Below, piece after piece: positions 41,471 through 50,823 of a DNA stretch of 64,000 bases. The stretch covers positions 48,737 to 112,736 of the forward strand of contig SFRL01000002.1 of NCBI GenBank assembly GCA_004562765.1, given 5' to 3'. The position numbers were made by a program, and so were the translations under genes. The first letter of the stretch is position 1; the number at the start of each line of letters is the position of its first letter. Source of the stretch: a bacterium (GTDB lineage Bacteria > Bacillota > Clostridia > Lachnospirales > Lachnospiraceae). The notes beneath the pieces were generated by a model. The model ran no database searches and had not been told where the DNA came from. It saw nothing but the letters and a program-made list of their open reading frames with translations.

Positions 41471-42541
41471 TTAAATATTTCCTGCCTCTCGCTCCAGCAT
41501 ATCCCAGCAGCCCCACATGTACATAATACCGAGGGCACGATCATAGAGTCCGTAACCGGGGCGGCATTTTTCTCCCCAGATATGACGTCCGTGATCCGGG
41601 CGGATATATCCGTCAAAACCACATTCATGATATGCACGCATAATTTCAAGGATCTGTGTATCGCCGTCACAGTCTCTGTGTGAAGCCTCGGTGAAATCAC
41701 CGTTGTCGAAATGCTTTACATTGCGAATGTGAGCAAATGCGATGCGGTCACAGTAGGTACGGATGATATCCGGAACATCATTGTCCTTGTTTGCACCCAG
41801 TGAACCGGAACACAGACACAGGCAGTTGTAAGGATCATCCACCATCTTTAAGAAGCGACCGATGGATTCCTTATCCACAAGAAGTCTCGGCAGTCCGAAA
41901 ATATCCCACGGCGGATCATCCGGATGGATCGCCATCTTGATACCGGTCTCGTGGCACACAGGCATCAATGCCTCTAAGAAATACTGAAGGTTCTCCCACA
42001 GCTTCTCCTTCGTCACAGGACGATACATCTCAAACAGCTCATCCAGCTTTGCCATACGCTCAGGCTCCCAGCCGGGGAAAGTCAATCCGTTCAGGTTATC
42101 TAAGATGTATTTTGCCATCTCCTTGTAATCCTGCTGGATCTTTGCTTTTTCATAAAAGAGAGCGGTAGAACCGTCTCCCATCGGATGAAACAGATCAGTT
42201 CTCGTCCAGTCAAAGATTGGCATAAAATTGTAGGTCACAACCTTTACACCAAATTTTGAGAGGTTGCGCAATGTCTGTTTGTAGTTCTCAATGTACTGAT
42301 CCCTGCTGGGTAAACCAACCTTGATATCATCGTGTACATTGACGGACTCTACGACATCCATATTGAAGCCGTATTCCTCGATCTGACGGCGGGCTTCCTC
42401 GATCTCTTCAATCTCCCAAACCTCGCCGGGCTGCTTGTCATGAAGCGCCCAGACAAGACCTGTTACGCCGGGGATCTGCTTGATCTGTTCCTGCGTAATG
42501 CTGTCATTACCTTCGCCATACCAGCGAAATGTCATTTGCAT
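41471..42541 (-). CDS. uxuA: mannonate dehydratase
   Basis: A 356-residue metal-dependent enzyme of hexuronate breakdown (D-mannonate to 2-keto-3-deoxygluconate). Typical UxuA segments are MTFRWYGEGND, PGVTGLVWALHD, VTYNFMPIFDWTRTDL, MAIHPDDPPW, CLCSGSLGAN and YIRPDHGRHIWGE. It follows a GPH sugar transporter on the minus strand and is divergent from a GH2 enzyme, which together suggest uptake and use of glucuronides or related uronides. The aldose isomerase and oxidoreductase steps are not in the window. Confidence 0.95.
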   Translation of the reverse strand: MQMTFRWYGEGNDSITQEQIKQIPGVTGLVWALHDKQPGEVWEIEEIEEARRQIEEYGFNMDVVESVNVHDDIKVGLPSRDQYIENYKQTLRNLSKFGVKVVTYNFMPIFDWTRTDLFHPMGDGSTALFYEKAKIQQDYKEMAKYILDNLNGLTFPGWEPERMAKLDELFEMYRPVTKEKLWENLQYFLEALMPVCHETGIKMAIHPDDPPWDIFGLPRLLVDKESIGRFLKMVDDPYNCLCLCSGSLGANKDNDVPDIIRTYCDRIAFAHIRNVKHFDNGDFTEASHRDCDGDTQILEIMRAYHECGFDGYIRPDHGRHIWGEKCRPGYGLYDRALGIMYMWGCWDMLEREAGNI

Positions 42542-42568
42542 AAAATGCGCCTCCTTAATAAAGATTCA

Positions 42569-42613
42569 TCAACTAACATTTACCAACCAACACATTTTAT
42601 TTTCAACTAACAT
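42569..42613. promoter_or_regulatory. paired direct repeats upstream of uxuA (possible operator)
   Basis: TCAACTAACAT occurs at 42569-42579 and again at 42603-42613, 34 bp apart. The second copy runs into the short palindrome AACATGTT. They lie just before uxuA and may bind a repressor; no regulator gene is adjacent. Confidence 0.4.
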
Positions 42614-42647
42614 GTTAATTATCACATACTCTGCAAGATTAGTCAAT

Positions 42648-44030
42648 TCATTTATCAATTTTTCTACCGGACAAAATGCGCGCATTGTCCTCTACCCGTT
42701 TTTTATTCAGAGGATAAAAGAAAAGCAGTGCCAATCCGAGAATGAGAAATCCGATCGCAGGAACGAGCGTACTCAGCATAAAGATGCCCTCCGTCACATC
42801 CGGATCAAACTGCGTGGCGTTCGAATAACCGATCATGGTGAGCAGTCCGCCGGTGACACCGGATGCTGCTGCCTGTCCGAGTTTTCTTGCAAAGGAATAC
42901 ACGGAATAGATCGTACCGTCCGACCGCTCTCCCGTCTGCACCTCCGTGTCATCGATCACGTCCGTGATCATTGCCCAGCAGATCAGCGAAAATGCCGCCA
43001 GTCCCACATATGCCAACGCAGACAGAATGACAAACAGCCATGCATTATGCGTATGCGTAAAATAGGTAAATGCAAAAACGACGGCCCCAAAAAATGAACC
43101 TGCGATCGCAAGCTCCTTTCTGCCGAAACGCATCTGGACACGTACAACGAACGTGGCCAATATAAGCGTCACAACCAGTCCTACCAGGCCGGAAGCCGAC
43201 TGCGCTGCCACATTTTTAAAATAATTCGGATACACATACGTCGTCATGCCCTGCATTGTCAACTGGACCAGCAGCATGAGTACGGAACAGACAACAATAC
43301 CGACCAGTGCCCGATTCGTCACAAGCCCCCTCAGCAGTTCACCGATCCGGAACTGCTCTGTTTTTTGTGACACCTTTACGCGCTCGGTACACATATAGTA
43401 ACAGAGCATATAACAGATGACTGCGCCAACAGAACAGACAGCCGCAGCGATGCTTGTCCGCGGACCGGAAAGTACCTGATTTCCCGCTTCATCCTCATAA
43501 AACACAAGCACCGGGAGTACAACACCGATCACCGTGCTCGCAAGCGTTGCCCCGATCGTGCGAAAGTTTGACAGCTGCGCGCGATCCTTCGGCTCTGCGG
43601 AAATGGCGGACGCCATTGATCCATAAGGAATATTGATACTTGTATAAAAAATACTGCCCCACAACAGATAGGTAAAAAACATCCAGAATATCTTAAATCC
43701 CATCGGCATGTCCGCAAACCAGGATGCATACATCAAAAATGATGCGAGCGCAACCGGCCCGCACATGCGTCTGATCCACGGAAGGAATTTTCCGCGCCGC
43801 AGAGATCTGCTCCGATCCACGATCTGCCCCATCGTTACATCCGTGAAGGCATCCACAAATCGCGCTGCCATCATCATGATACCCACCAGCCCGACAGAAA
43901 CGCCCATGACATCCGAGTAAAATTTCATCAGCATCATGCTCGACAATATAAAAGTAAAATCATTGCCAAAATCACCAAACATATAGCCAATCTTGTCCTT
44001 CACACCAAAAGGTTTACTACCGTTTTCCAT
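42648..44030 (-). CDS. GPH-family sugar/uronide:cation symporter
   Basis: A 460-residue transporter with 12 predicted membrane helices of the glycoside-pentoside-hexuronide (MelB/UidB) family. Landmarks are KIGYMFGDFGNDFTF at the N-terminus, ARFVDAFTDVTMGQIVDR (the family's cation-site helix) and ICWAMITDVIDDTEVQTGE near residue 350. It probably brings in a uronide with Na+ or H+. The start at 44030 has AAGGAG eight bases upstream. The downstream uxuA and the divergent GH2 enzyme support a hexuronide substrate. Confidence 0.93.
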   Translation of the reverse strand: MENGSKPFGVKDKIGYMFGDFGNDFTFILSSMMLMKFYSDVMGVSVGLVGIMMMAARFVDAFTDVTMGQIVDRSRSLRRGKFLPWIRRMCGPVALASFLMYASWFADMPMGFKIFWMFFTYLLWGSIFYTSINIPYGSMASAISAEPKDRAQLSNFRTIGATLASTVIGVVLPVLVFYEDEAGNQVLSGPRTSIAAAVCSVGAVICYMLCYYMCTERVKVSQKTEQFRIGELLRGLVTNRALVGIVVCSVLMLLVQLTMQGMTTYVYPNYFKNVAAQSASGLVGLVVTLILATFVVRVQMRFGRKELAIAGSFFGAVVFAFTYFTHTHNAWLFVILSALAYVGLAAFSLICWAMITDVIDDTEVQTGERSDGTIYSVYSFARKLGQAAASGVTGGLLTMIGYSNATQFDPDVTEGIFMLSTLVPAIGFLILGLALLFFYPLNKKRVEDNARILSGRKIDK

Positions 44031-44171
44031 TTTTCTACTCCTTGCAAAAGCAATCACAGTTTTTGTAAGATAGTATGTACTGAAAAAGCGCAGCTATGCG
44101 GTTAAGGAAATACATAAATATTTCCTTTTTGCAAACTAATAAATTTAACATCAAACACTCAGGAGGTACTT

Positions 44172-46442
44172 ATGCGAACAATTATCAATCTGAATGAAGA
44201 CTGGAAATTTATGCCGAAGAATACAGACATGCCACAGAGCCTTCCCGAAAACTGGGAAACTGTTGATCTGCCCCACACCTGGAATGCGGTGGACGGCCAT
44301 GACGGAAACGGCAGCTACGACCGGGGAAGCTACTGGTATGTGCGCACTTTCTCCACACCGAAGCAGCCGCTTGCGGGCGGGTGCACATTCATCGATATCC
44401 CCGCCGCCGGTCAACAGGCAACCGTCTATGTCAACGGAAAGAAAGCCATCTATCACGAGGGAGGCTACTCTGCTTTTCGCGCAGATATCACGGACCTTTG
44501 CAACGCGGATGGGGAAAATCTGATCGCTATTCAATGCAGCAACGAATACAAAGACAGCGTTTACCCTCAGTCCGCAGACTTTACTTTTTACGGCGGTCTC
44601 TACCGCGGTGTCAATCTGATCAGTGTGCCGAAAACACACTTTGATCTGACCTGTTACGGAGGGCCCGGAATCATGGTCACTCCGACTCCCTGCGACGATG
44701 GCGGTGCCAAGTTTGAAGTGGAAGCATTTGTGAAAAATGCAGACGAAAACTTTACTGTCCTCTATCAGATCAGTGACGCGGACGGCAAAGAGGTCGGCTA
44801 CGCCTGCTGTCCTGCAGACGAGGCAAAAACGACGATCTATGTGCCCGATGCTGTCAAGTGGGAAATAGATGCCCCGTACCTGTACACGGTCACGGCCCTC
44901 TTGCAGCGACGCAACGAAGCATATGACGAGATCTGTGTACGCACAGGCGTGCGCAGTTTTTCCTGTGATCCCGAAAAAGGCTTTATCCTCAACGGTACAC
45001 CCACTCCACTGCGCGGTGTTTCCCGCCATCAGGACATGCTCTACAAGGGTAACGCGCTTTCAAAGGAGGATCATCGTCTGGATGCTGCGCTCATCAAGGA
45101 GCTCGGTGCGAATACGATCCGTCTCGCGCACTACCAACACTCACAGGATTTCTATGACGCGTGCGATGAGCTCGGTTTTATCGTCTGGGCAGAGATCCCC
45201 TTTATCTCCGTATTTAACAAAGACCCGGAAGCACACGAAAACTGCATCAGCCAGCTGAAGGAGCTGATCATCCAGAACTACAATCATCCGAGCATCTGCT
45301 TCTGGGGTATATCCAACGAGATACTGATCGGCGGTATCTCTGAAAAACTGGTAGAAAATCATCATGAATTGAATCGGATCGCAAAAGAATTGGATCCTAC
45401 CCGTCTGACCGCGATCGCGCATGTGTCCATGACACCGACAGACGGTCCGATGCATCACATAACCGACACGGAAAGTTACAATCACTATTTCGGCTGGTAT
45501 GGAGGTCGTATGGAAGACAATGAGGTCTGGCTGGACAAATTCCACGCCGAACACCCGGATATCTGTCTCGGTCTGTCGGAATACGGCTGCGAAGGTATCA
45601 TCACCTACCACAGCAGCGATCCCAAATGTAAGGATTATTCTGAAGATTATCAGGCACTTTATCACGAACACATGGCGAAGGTACTTGACGAGCGTCCGTG
45701 GATCTGGTCGAGCCACGTGTGGAATATGTTTGATTTCGGATGCGCCGCGCGCGACGAAGGCGGCGTAAAAGGACGCAACAACAAGGGACTCGTCACCATG
45801 GACCGAAAGACAAAAAAAGACAGCTACTATATCTATCAGGCTTACTGGAGCAAGACGCCGATGGTGCATATCGCCGGAAAACGTTATTCCAAACGCGCCG
45901 GGGACACGATCACTGTCAAAGTGTACTCCAACCAGCCTTCCGTCGTTCTTTTTGTGGACGGACAGCGCACAGCAGAAAAAGAAGTATGTGACCATATCTG
46001 CATATTCGATCTATCTCTGGATGAAGGGATACACACAATCATCGCTGATGCGGGAGTTGTCAAAGATTCCATGACTCTGGAGAAGGTAAAGGAAGAACCG
46101 GCAATCTATGTTCTGCCGGAGTATCAGGAACGCATGGACGGTGTCGCCAACTGGTTCAAACTGGCGGGTGATCTGGATCTGAATGCTCCGATGGAATTTC
46201 CGGAAGGAAAATACAACATCCGCTACACGATGGAGCAGCTTGCCAAATCTAAAGAAGCACTGGATGTTGTCTCTGAAGCTGTTTTCCTCGCCACAAACTT
46301 CAAGATGTCACCCGGTGAGGGTATGTGGGATATGATGAAAGCCATGTCTCCGGAGGCAATGACAACGATGGCCGGCGATTCATTGCCGAAGGGCTTCCTG
46401 GAAAATCTGAATGCAAAGCTGACAAAGATTGATGTAGTGTAA
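44172..46442 (+). CDS. GH2 glycoside hydrolase (beta-galactosidase/beta-glucuronidase type)
   Basis: A 756-residue intracellular GH2 enzyme. It has a jelly-roll sugar-binding domain at about 1-170 (DLPHTWNAVDG, YWYVRTF), an Ig-like domain at about 170-270 and a TIM barrel at about 270-580. The acid/base Glu lies in CFWGISNEI and the nucleophile in GLSEYGCEG. An NNKG motif near residue 537 fits the N-x-K element of glucuronidases but also occurs in galactosidases. A non-catalytic domain and an unusual Met-rich helical tail of about 90 residues end the protein. There is no signal peptide. It is divergent from the GPH transporter and uxuA, which favours a glucuronide substrate. Confidence 0.92.
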   Translation: MRTIINLNEDWKFMPKNTDMPQSLPENWETVDLPHTWNAVDGHDGNGSYDRGSYWYVRTFSTPKQPLAGGCTFIDIPAAGQQATVYVNGKKAIYHEGGYSAFRADITDLCNADGENLIAIQCSNEYKDSVYPQSADFTFYGGLYRGVNLISVPKTHFDLTCYGGPGIMVTPTPCDDGGAKFEVEAFVKNADENFTVLYQISDADGKEVGYACCPADEAKTTIYVPDAVKWEIDAPYLYTVTALLQRRNEAYDEICVRTGVRSFSCDPEKGFILNGTPTPLRGVSRHQDMLYKGNALSKEDHRLDAALIKELGANTIRLAHYQHSQDFYDACDELGFIVWAEIPFISVFNKDPEAHENCISQLKELIIQNYNHPSICFWGISNEILIGGISEKLVENHHELNRIAKELDPTRLTAIAHVSMTPTDGPMHHITDTESYNHYFGWYGGRMEDNEVWLDKFHAEHPDICLGLSEYGCEGIITYHSSDPKCKDYSEDYQALYHEHMAKVLDERPWIWSSHVWNMFDFGCAARDEGGVKGRNNKGLVTMDRKTKKDSYYIYQAYWSKTPMVHIAGKRYSKRAGDTITVKVYSNQPSVVLFVDGQRTAEKEVCDHICIFDLSLDEGIHTIIADAGVVKDSMTLEKVKEEPAIYVLPEYQERMDGVANWFKLAGDLDLNAPMEFPEGKYNIRYTMEQLAKSKEALDVVSEAVFLATNFKMSPGEGMWDMMKAMSPEAMTTMAGDSLPKGFLENLNAKLTKIDVV

Positions 46443-46456
46443 TATATCGTCTCATA

Positions 46457-47326
46457 TTATTCTGCAGTAAATTCCCACAGGCTTTTGATCTGTGGCTCCA
46501 ACGTCTCATAGTCCCACAGCTGTCCGCTTCGGATACGGCTGTTGGGATCATTGAGACGTATCTTTTCATCCTCGATTCCGACTAGCACAAGAAAGTGTCC
46601 GCCTGTCGTAAAATCTCCGGGGCGCATACTGCAAATGACCGGGTGCCCCTGCTCCAGCGCTGAAAAAATCTTATTTTTGTCCAGAGGAATCTCTCGACCA
46701 TGCACACTGAAGTGTTCCGCTCCCTCCGTCATCAGACTCCATTTTGTTCCTGTACCATATAGATAGTAGCCGTCTTCCTCCGCGTAGGCTGCGACCGCAT
46801 CCGGTGTGGCATTCTTATCTTTTGTGAGCCCCACCACAACCATGGAAAGACTGGTTGGCGCGCATCCGGACAGACCGATATTGTGGTCTCCGTAAGGTAC
46901 ATAGCCCCAGCGCCCGTCCCACTGAATCAGAAGCGGAATATCCTGCCTCAATTCCTTTTTCTTTAACCCTCCGGTCACTACGCCTTCTGCTGTCGTACTG
47001 CCCTTCACGAAATCCAAAAGCTCCGGGTTATTTTCCAGCGCTTTTAAATATTCCTCGGCGTATGTTTCTGTGTCTGCCAGCACTGCCGCCACTTCGACTG
47101 TATTGATCTCAGTTTCCGCATCTTCCCGGTCTTCATCCGGATGTATTGCCGCCTCCGCGCGCTCTAATATTTTTGTTCCCACAGCTTGTCCTGCAGATAC
47201 CAGATTTGTCTCCCGCAACAGTGTAATGCTCTTCGATACCGCAAAGAGCACCGCTAAAAGCAGGCACAAATGCCATACACGACGCAACAGGCGTTTTTTT
47301 CTTCTCTTTTCTTTTATCTTTGCCAT
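46457..47326 (-). CDS. membrane-anchored C39-like cysteine peptidase
   Basis: A 289-residue protein. A basic start (KIKEKRRKKRLLRRVW) and one membrane helix (LCLLLAVLFAVSKSITLL) place the rest outside the cell. Residues about 125-280 are a C39-type papain-like domain: LLIQWDGRWGYVPYG, the nucleophile Cys in LSGCAPTSLSMV, His in TTGGHFLVLVGI and Asn/Asp in RLNDPNSR. Such proteins cleave peptides or wall material outside the cell; the target is unknown. It converges on the GH2 gene with only 14 bases between. Confidence 0.88.
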   Translation of the reverse strand: MAKIKEKRRKKRLLRRVWHLCLLLAVLFAVSKSITLLRETNLVSAGQAVGTKILERAEAAIHPDEDREDAETEINTVEVAAVLADTETYAEEYLKALENNPELLDFVKGSTTAEGVVTGGLKKKELRQDIPLLIQWDGRWGYVPYGDHNIGLSGCAPTSLSMVVVGLTKDKNATPDAVAAYAEEDGYYLYGTGTKWSLMTEGAEHFSVHGREIPLDKNKIFSALEQGHPVICSMRPGDFTTGGHFLVLVGIEDEKIRLNDPNSRIRSGQLWDYETLEPQIKSLWEFTAE

Positions 47327-47455
47327 TCGATCAACCCCTTTTTCTTTTGTACTTTACCAAATTAGAAACCCATCCTATTTTTATTGAAACGAACCACGCC
47401 TTTTAATGTCTTCATATATTAGACGCATCTGCACGCCTTTTCGTTCATTCTAAAG

Positions 47456-47483
47456 TTGTTTTTTCCCTGAAATAGACTATAAT
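47456..47483 (+). promoter_or_regulatory. promoter of the prolyl-tRNA editing gene
   Basis: TTGTTT (47456-47461) and a perfect TATAAT (47478-47483) are 16 bp apart, 32 bases before the ATG at 47516. Confidence 0.65.
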
Positions 47484-47515
47484 ATGTGTAGTATTTACGA
47501 AAGGACAAACGTACG

Positions 47516-48058
47516 ATGGAACTAATATTACACAAAGGGCGCCCCATTACAAAGGAGCGCCGGTTAGATAAAGAAGTCCGCTGTTATGATCTGCTGGATT
47601 CTCTGGGAATCGAATATGAGCGGGTCGATCACGAGCCCGCAATGACGATCGAGGCGTGCGCCGCAGTCGATGAAGTACTGGGTGATGCCACGATCTGCAA
47701 AAATCTCTTTCTGTGCAACCGCCAGAAAACAAACTTTTATCTGCTCGCCATGAGCGGCGAAAAGCAGTTTGTCACAAAAGATATCTCCAAGCAGATCGGC
47801 AGTCCCCGCCTCTCTTTTGCAGACGAGGAGCATATGGAAGAATATCTGGATATCACCCCCGGCTCCGTGAGCGTGCTCGGTCTGATGAATGACCATGAAA
47901 ACCATGTGCAGCTTCTTGTGGACGAGGATGTGCTGAACGCTGAATATTTCGGTTGCCATCCGTGCATCAACACATCCAGCCTGAAGCTGCGCACAAGAGA
48001 TGTGTTCGAGACATTTTTACAAGCGGTACACCACGATTATATCATGGTGCATCTGTAG
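47516..48058 (+). CDS. prolyl-tRNA editing protein (ProXp-ala/PrdX type)
   Basis: A 180-residue, free-standing YbaK/INS-type domain. It probably deacylates alanine mischarged on tRNA-Pro. Landmarks include RVDHEPAMTIEACAAVDEVL, the catalytic-lysine region NLFLCNRQKTNFYLLAM, and the phosphate-loop-like GSVSVLGLMND. It is cytoplasmic. A strong promoter precedes it and a long hairpin follows. The substrate class is inferred from the family, not shown. Confidence 0.88.
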   Translation: MELILHKGRPITKERRLDKEVRCYDLLDSLGIEYERVDHEPAMTIEACAAVDEVLGDATICKNLFLCNRQKTNFYLLAMSGEKQFVTKDISKQIGSPRLSFADEEHMEEYLDITPGSVSVLGLMNDHENHVQLLVDEDVLNAEYFGCHPCINTSSLKLRTRDVFETFLQAVHHDYIMVHL

Positions 48059-48074
48059 AAACAATCCCAGCAAA

Positions 48075-48157
48075 AAAATGAGACACCGGATTTTGCGATT
48101 TTGCCCGACCGAGCTTGACGAGGGTAGGGGAATCGAGCAAAAACGGTGTCTCATTTT
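48075..48157. terminator. long hairpin with a conserved loop, after prdX-like gene
   Basis: A 14-bp stem (AAAATGAGACACCG/CGGTGTCTCATTTT, 48075-48088 and 48144-48157) encloses a 55-nt loop. The loop carries at 48100-48122 the same 23 nt found on the minus strand at 29718-29740. It separates the convergent prdX-like and pxpA genes. Confidence 0.75.
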
Positions 48158-48172
48158 CTGTCTGGGCGTAGC

Positions 48173-48940
48173 TTACACAATCTCTACCAGCGGTGCGATG
48201 GTGATACCTTCAGTCTCAAAGGCACTGCGGATCTTTTTCACAAACTCCAGTGCCTTGGCACCATCACCGTGCACGCAGACACTCTCGGCACAAAGTTCAA
48301 TATCCGTGCCGTCGACGGCACGCACCTTGTGCTCCTTCACCATGCGGATGGCGCGCTCGATCGCCTCATTTTCATCAGTGATCATCGCACCTTCTTTTCT
48401 GCGGTTGACAAGGGATCCGTCCGGCTCGTAGGCACGATCGGTAAAATACTCTCTTGCGACACGCAGTCCTACATCTTTTGCCGCCTGTACGAGCTGCCCG
48501 CTCGCCAGCGCCATCACAATGAGATCCTTATCATACTCATAGATCGCCTCAGCGATTCCTTTTGCAAGTGCATAATCTTTTCCCGCCATATTATACATTG
48601 CGCCATGCGGTTTGACATGCTGCATTTTCACACCCTTTGACTTACAAAAAGCATCCAGCGCACCCAGCTGATACATGGTATATGCCTTTGCCTCTGCGGG
48701 TGAGACATCCATATTTCTTCTGCCGAAGCCCTGGAGATCCGGATAACCCGGATGCGCACCGACATGAATGCCTGCCTCTTTCGCCAGAGTGATCGTCCGG
48801 TCCATCACAAGCGGATCGGATGCATGATAGCCGCACGCCACATTCGCGGATGTAATGAGCGGGATCACCTGCTCATCCAGTCCGAGGGTATATCTGCCGA
48901 AGCTCTCCCCCAGATCACAATTCAAATCTATCTGATACAT
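48173..48940 (-). CDS. pxpA: 5-oxoprolinase subunit PxpA (LamB/YcsF family)
   Basis: A 255-residue protein; the family's Asp/His motifs DLNCDLGESFG, SANVACGYHASDP and GAHPGYPDLQGFGR are clear, followed by KPHGAMYN. With PxpB and PxpC it forms the ATP-dependent 5-oxoprolinase of many bacteria. It is the last gene of the run ycsG-pxpB-pxpC-accB-accC-pxpA. Confidence 0.94.
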   Translation of the reverse strand: MYQIDLNCDLGESFGRYTLGLDEQVIPLITSANVACGYHASDPLVMDRTITLAKEAGIHVGAHPGYPDLQGFGRRNMDVSPAEAKAYTMYQLGALDAFCKSKGVKMQHVKPHGAMYNMAGKDYALAKGIAEAIYEYDKDLIVMALASGQLVQAAKDVGLRVAREYFTDRAYEPDGSLVNRRKEGAMITDENEAIERAIRMVKEHKVRAVDGTDIELCAESVCVHGDGAKALEFVKKIRSAFETEGITIAPLVEIV

Positions 48941-48950
48941 AGTTTCTCTC

Positions 48951-50294
48951 CTACAACTTTAATACGTGCTCAATGAATCCCGTATCCGCCTCTCCTGCTA
49001 CGAACACCGGATGTTTGATGATCTGATACTGAAAATCCAGATTCGTCTCCACACCCAAAATAACCATTTCGTCCAGCGCGCTCGCCATCTTGCGCAGTGC
49101 AGCTTCGCGATCCGGTGCATGAACGATCACCTTCGCGATCATGGAATCATACTCACTCGGAATCCGGTAACCGGCATACAGTCCGGTGTCCACCCGCACA
49201 CCGTTTCCGGCAGGTAAATGAATATGCTCGACAACTCCGGGACTGGGCATGAAGTTTTTAGACGGAATCTCTGCGTTGATACGACACTCGATCGCATGCC
49301 CACGGATTGCCACATCCTCCTGTTTAAAGCTGAGTTCCTCGCCCTGTGCGACGCGGATCTGTTCGATGATCAGGTCCGTGCCTGTCACCATCTCTGTCAC
49401 ACCGTGCTCTACCTGAATACGGGTGTTCATCTCCATAAAATAGAATCCACCCTTCGGGTCAACGATATACTCGATCGTTCCTGCATTGGTATAACCAACC
49501 GTTTTTGCTGCAAGGATCGCATATTCATTCATCTTGCGGCGAGTCTCCTCATCAATTGCCGGCGAGGGTGACTCCTCGATCAGCTTTTGATGATTACGCT
49601 GTACGGAGCAGTCACGCTCTCCGAGCGCAACGACATTTCCGTGTGTATCCGCAATGATCTGTATCTCCACATGACGGGGGTTTTGCACAAAACGCTCGAT
49701 ATACATCGTGTCATCCCCGAACGCATTGGCAGACTCCTGCTGCGCTATATTAAACTGGAATTCGAACTCATCTGCAGACTGCGCCACGCGCATGCCCTTT
49801 CCACCGCCACCGGAGGATGCCTTGATCATGACCGGATAACCGATCTCATTTGCCAGCTCCAGTCCCACCTTTGCGTCATATACCGGCTCTTTCGTTCCCG
49901 GGACAACCGGAACACCAGCCTCCATCATCGTGGTGCGTGCCTGTGATTTATTTCCCATCTTATCGATCACATCCGCCTCCGGTCCGATAAAAGTCAGCCC
50001 GTATTCCTGACATTTGCGTACAAACTCACTGTTTTCGGAAAGGAAACCAAAACCGGGGTGGATCGCATCCGCACCGACTTTCACCGCGGCCATGATAATG
50101 CGGTCCATGTTCAGGTAGCTGTTTCGCGCCGGTCCTTCACCGATACACACGCGTTGGTCAGCAAGCTGCACATGCAGACTCTTCTCGTCCTCCTTGGAAT
50201 AAACAGCCACGCTCCGGATACCCATATTCCGACAGGCGCGGATGATGCGGACAGCAATCTCGCCTCGATTGGCGATCAATACTTTACTTATCAA
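48951..50294 (-). CDS. accC: biotin carboxylase
   Basis: A 447-residue biotin carboxylase of the acetyl-CoA carboxylase type. It has the ATP-grasp motifs (NRGEIAVRIIRACR, GNKSQARTTM, KASSGGGGKGMR, the FMEMNTRIQVEHGVTE metal/ATP site, and HAIECRINAE). It carboxylates biotin on a carrier protein with bicarbonate and ATP. It starts 16 bases after the accB stop. Its place among pxp genes, with no acetyl-CoA carboxyltransferase (accA/accD) in the window, suggests a dedicated partner rather than fatty-acid synthesis. Confidence 0.95.
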   Translation of the reverse strand: MISKVLIANRGEIAVRIIRACRNMGIRSVAVYSKEDEKSLHVQLADQRVCIGEGPARNSYLNMDRIIMAAVKVGADAIHPGFGFLSENSEFVRKCQEYGLTFIGPEADVIDKMGNKSQARTTMMEAGVPVVPGTKEPVYDAKVGLELANEIGYPVMIKASSGGGGKGMRVAQSADEFEFQFNIAQQESANAFGDDTMYIERFVQNPRHVEIQIIADTHGNVVALGERDCSVQRNHQKLIEESPSPAIDEETRRKMNEYAILAAKTVGYTNAGTIEYIVDPKGGFYFMEMNTRIQVEHGVTEMVTGTDLIIEQIRVAQGEELSFKQEDVAIRGHAIECRINAEIPSKNFMPSPGVVEHIHLPAGNGVRVDTGLYAGYRIPSEYDSMIAKVIVHAPDREAALRKMASALDEMVILGVETNLDFQYQIIKHPVFVAGEADTGFIEHVLKL

Positions 50295-50310
50295 TGCTCA
50301 CCGCCTCCTT

Positions 50311-50769
50311 TTAGAGCTTTTTTACACGGAATAAGGGTTGCCCATACTCCACCTTCTGCTCATTGCTCACAAGCACTGCCTCGATCTCACAGTCAAATTC
50401 ACTCTGAATCTCATTCATCAGCTTCATTGCCTCCAAAATACATACGGTCTGACCATTCTTGACATGATCGCCCACCTTTACAAAGGGCGCTGCGTCCGGT
50501 GCGGGAGCAGCATAAAACGTACCGACGATCGGTGATGTGATGAGCACAGCCTCATCCTCTGCTTCCTCTGCTGCTTCTTCTACAGACACGGCTGTTGAAA
50601 CTGCAGCACCGACCATAGGGGCTGCTGTCATTGGCACTCCGCCTGCGATGACCGGTGCATGATCCAGCTTACTCATCGTGATCTTTACTTCATCGTCCTT
50701 ATAAGAAAACTCGGTCAGAGATGATTTTTCTATGATCTCTACTAATTTTTCAATCTGTTCTACATTCAT
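50311..50769 (-). CDS. accB: biotin carboxyl carrier protein
   Basis: 152 residues. The N-terminal part is helical (VEQIEKLVEIIEKSS), a Val/Ala/Glu-rich linker follows, and the biotinyl domain has the target K116 in ILEAMKLMNEI, with TSPIVGTFY and FVKVGDHVKNGQ. The start at 50769 is chosen for AGGAGG upstream. It lies between pxpC and accC. Confidence 0.95.
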   Translation of the reverse strand: MNVEQIEKLVEIIEKSSLTEFSYKDDEVKITMSKLDHAPVIAGGVPMTAAPMVGAAVSTAVSVEEAAEEAEDEAVLITSPIVGTFYAAPAPDAAPFVKVGDHVKNGQTVCILEAMKLMNEIQSEFDCEIEAVLVSNEQKVEYGQPLFRVKKL

Positions 50770-50823
50770 GATCTTTCCTCCTAATCTATGACAGCGCACA
50801 CCCCATCAAAAGGGACGCGCCAT

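Noticed and set aside
44151..45995. Two long open frames on the minus strand (292 and 284 residues) opposite the GH2 gene
   Set aside because: They overlap a clear GH2 coding sequence with all catalytic motifs, lack ribosome sites and have no recognisable domain; they reflect codon bias.
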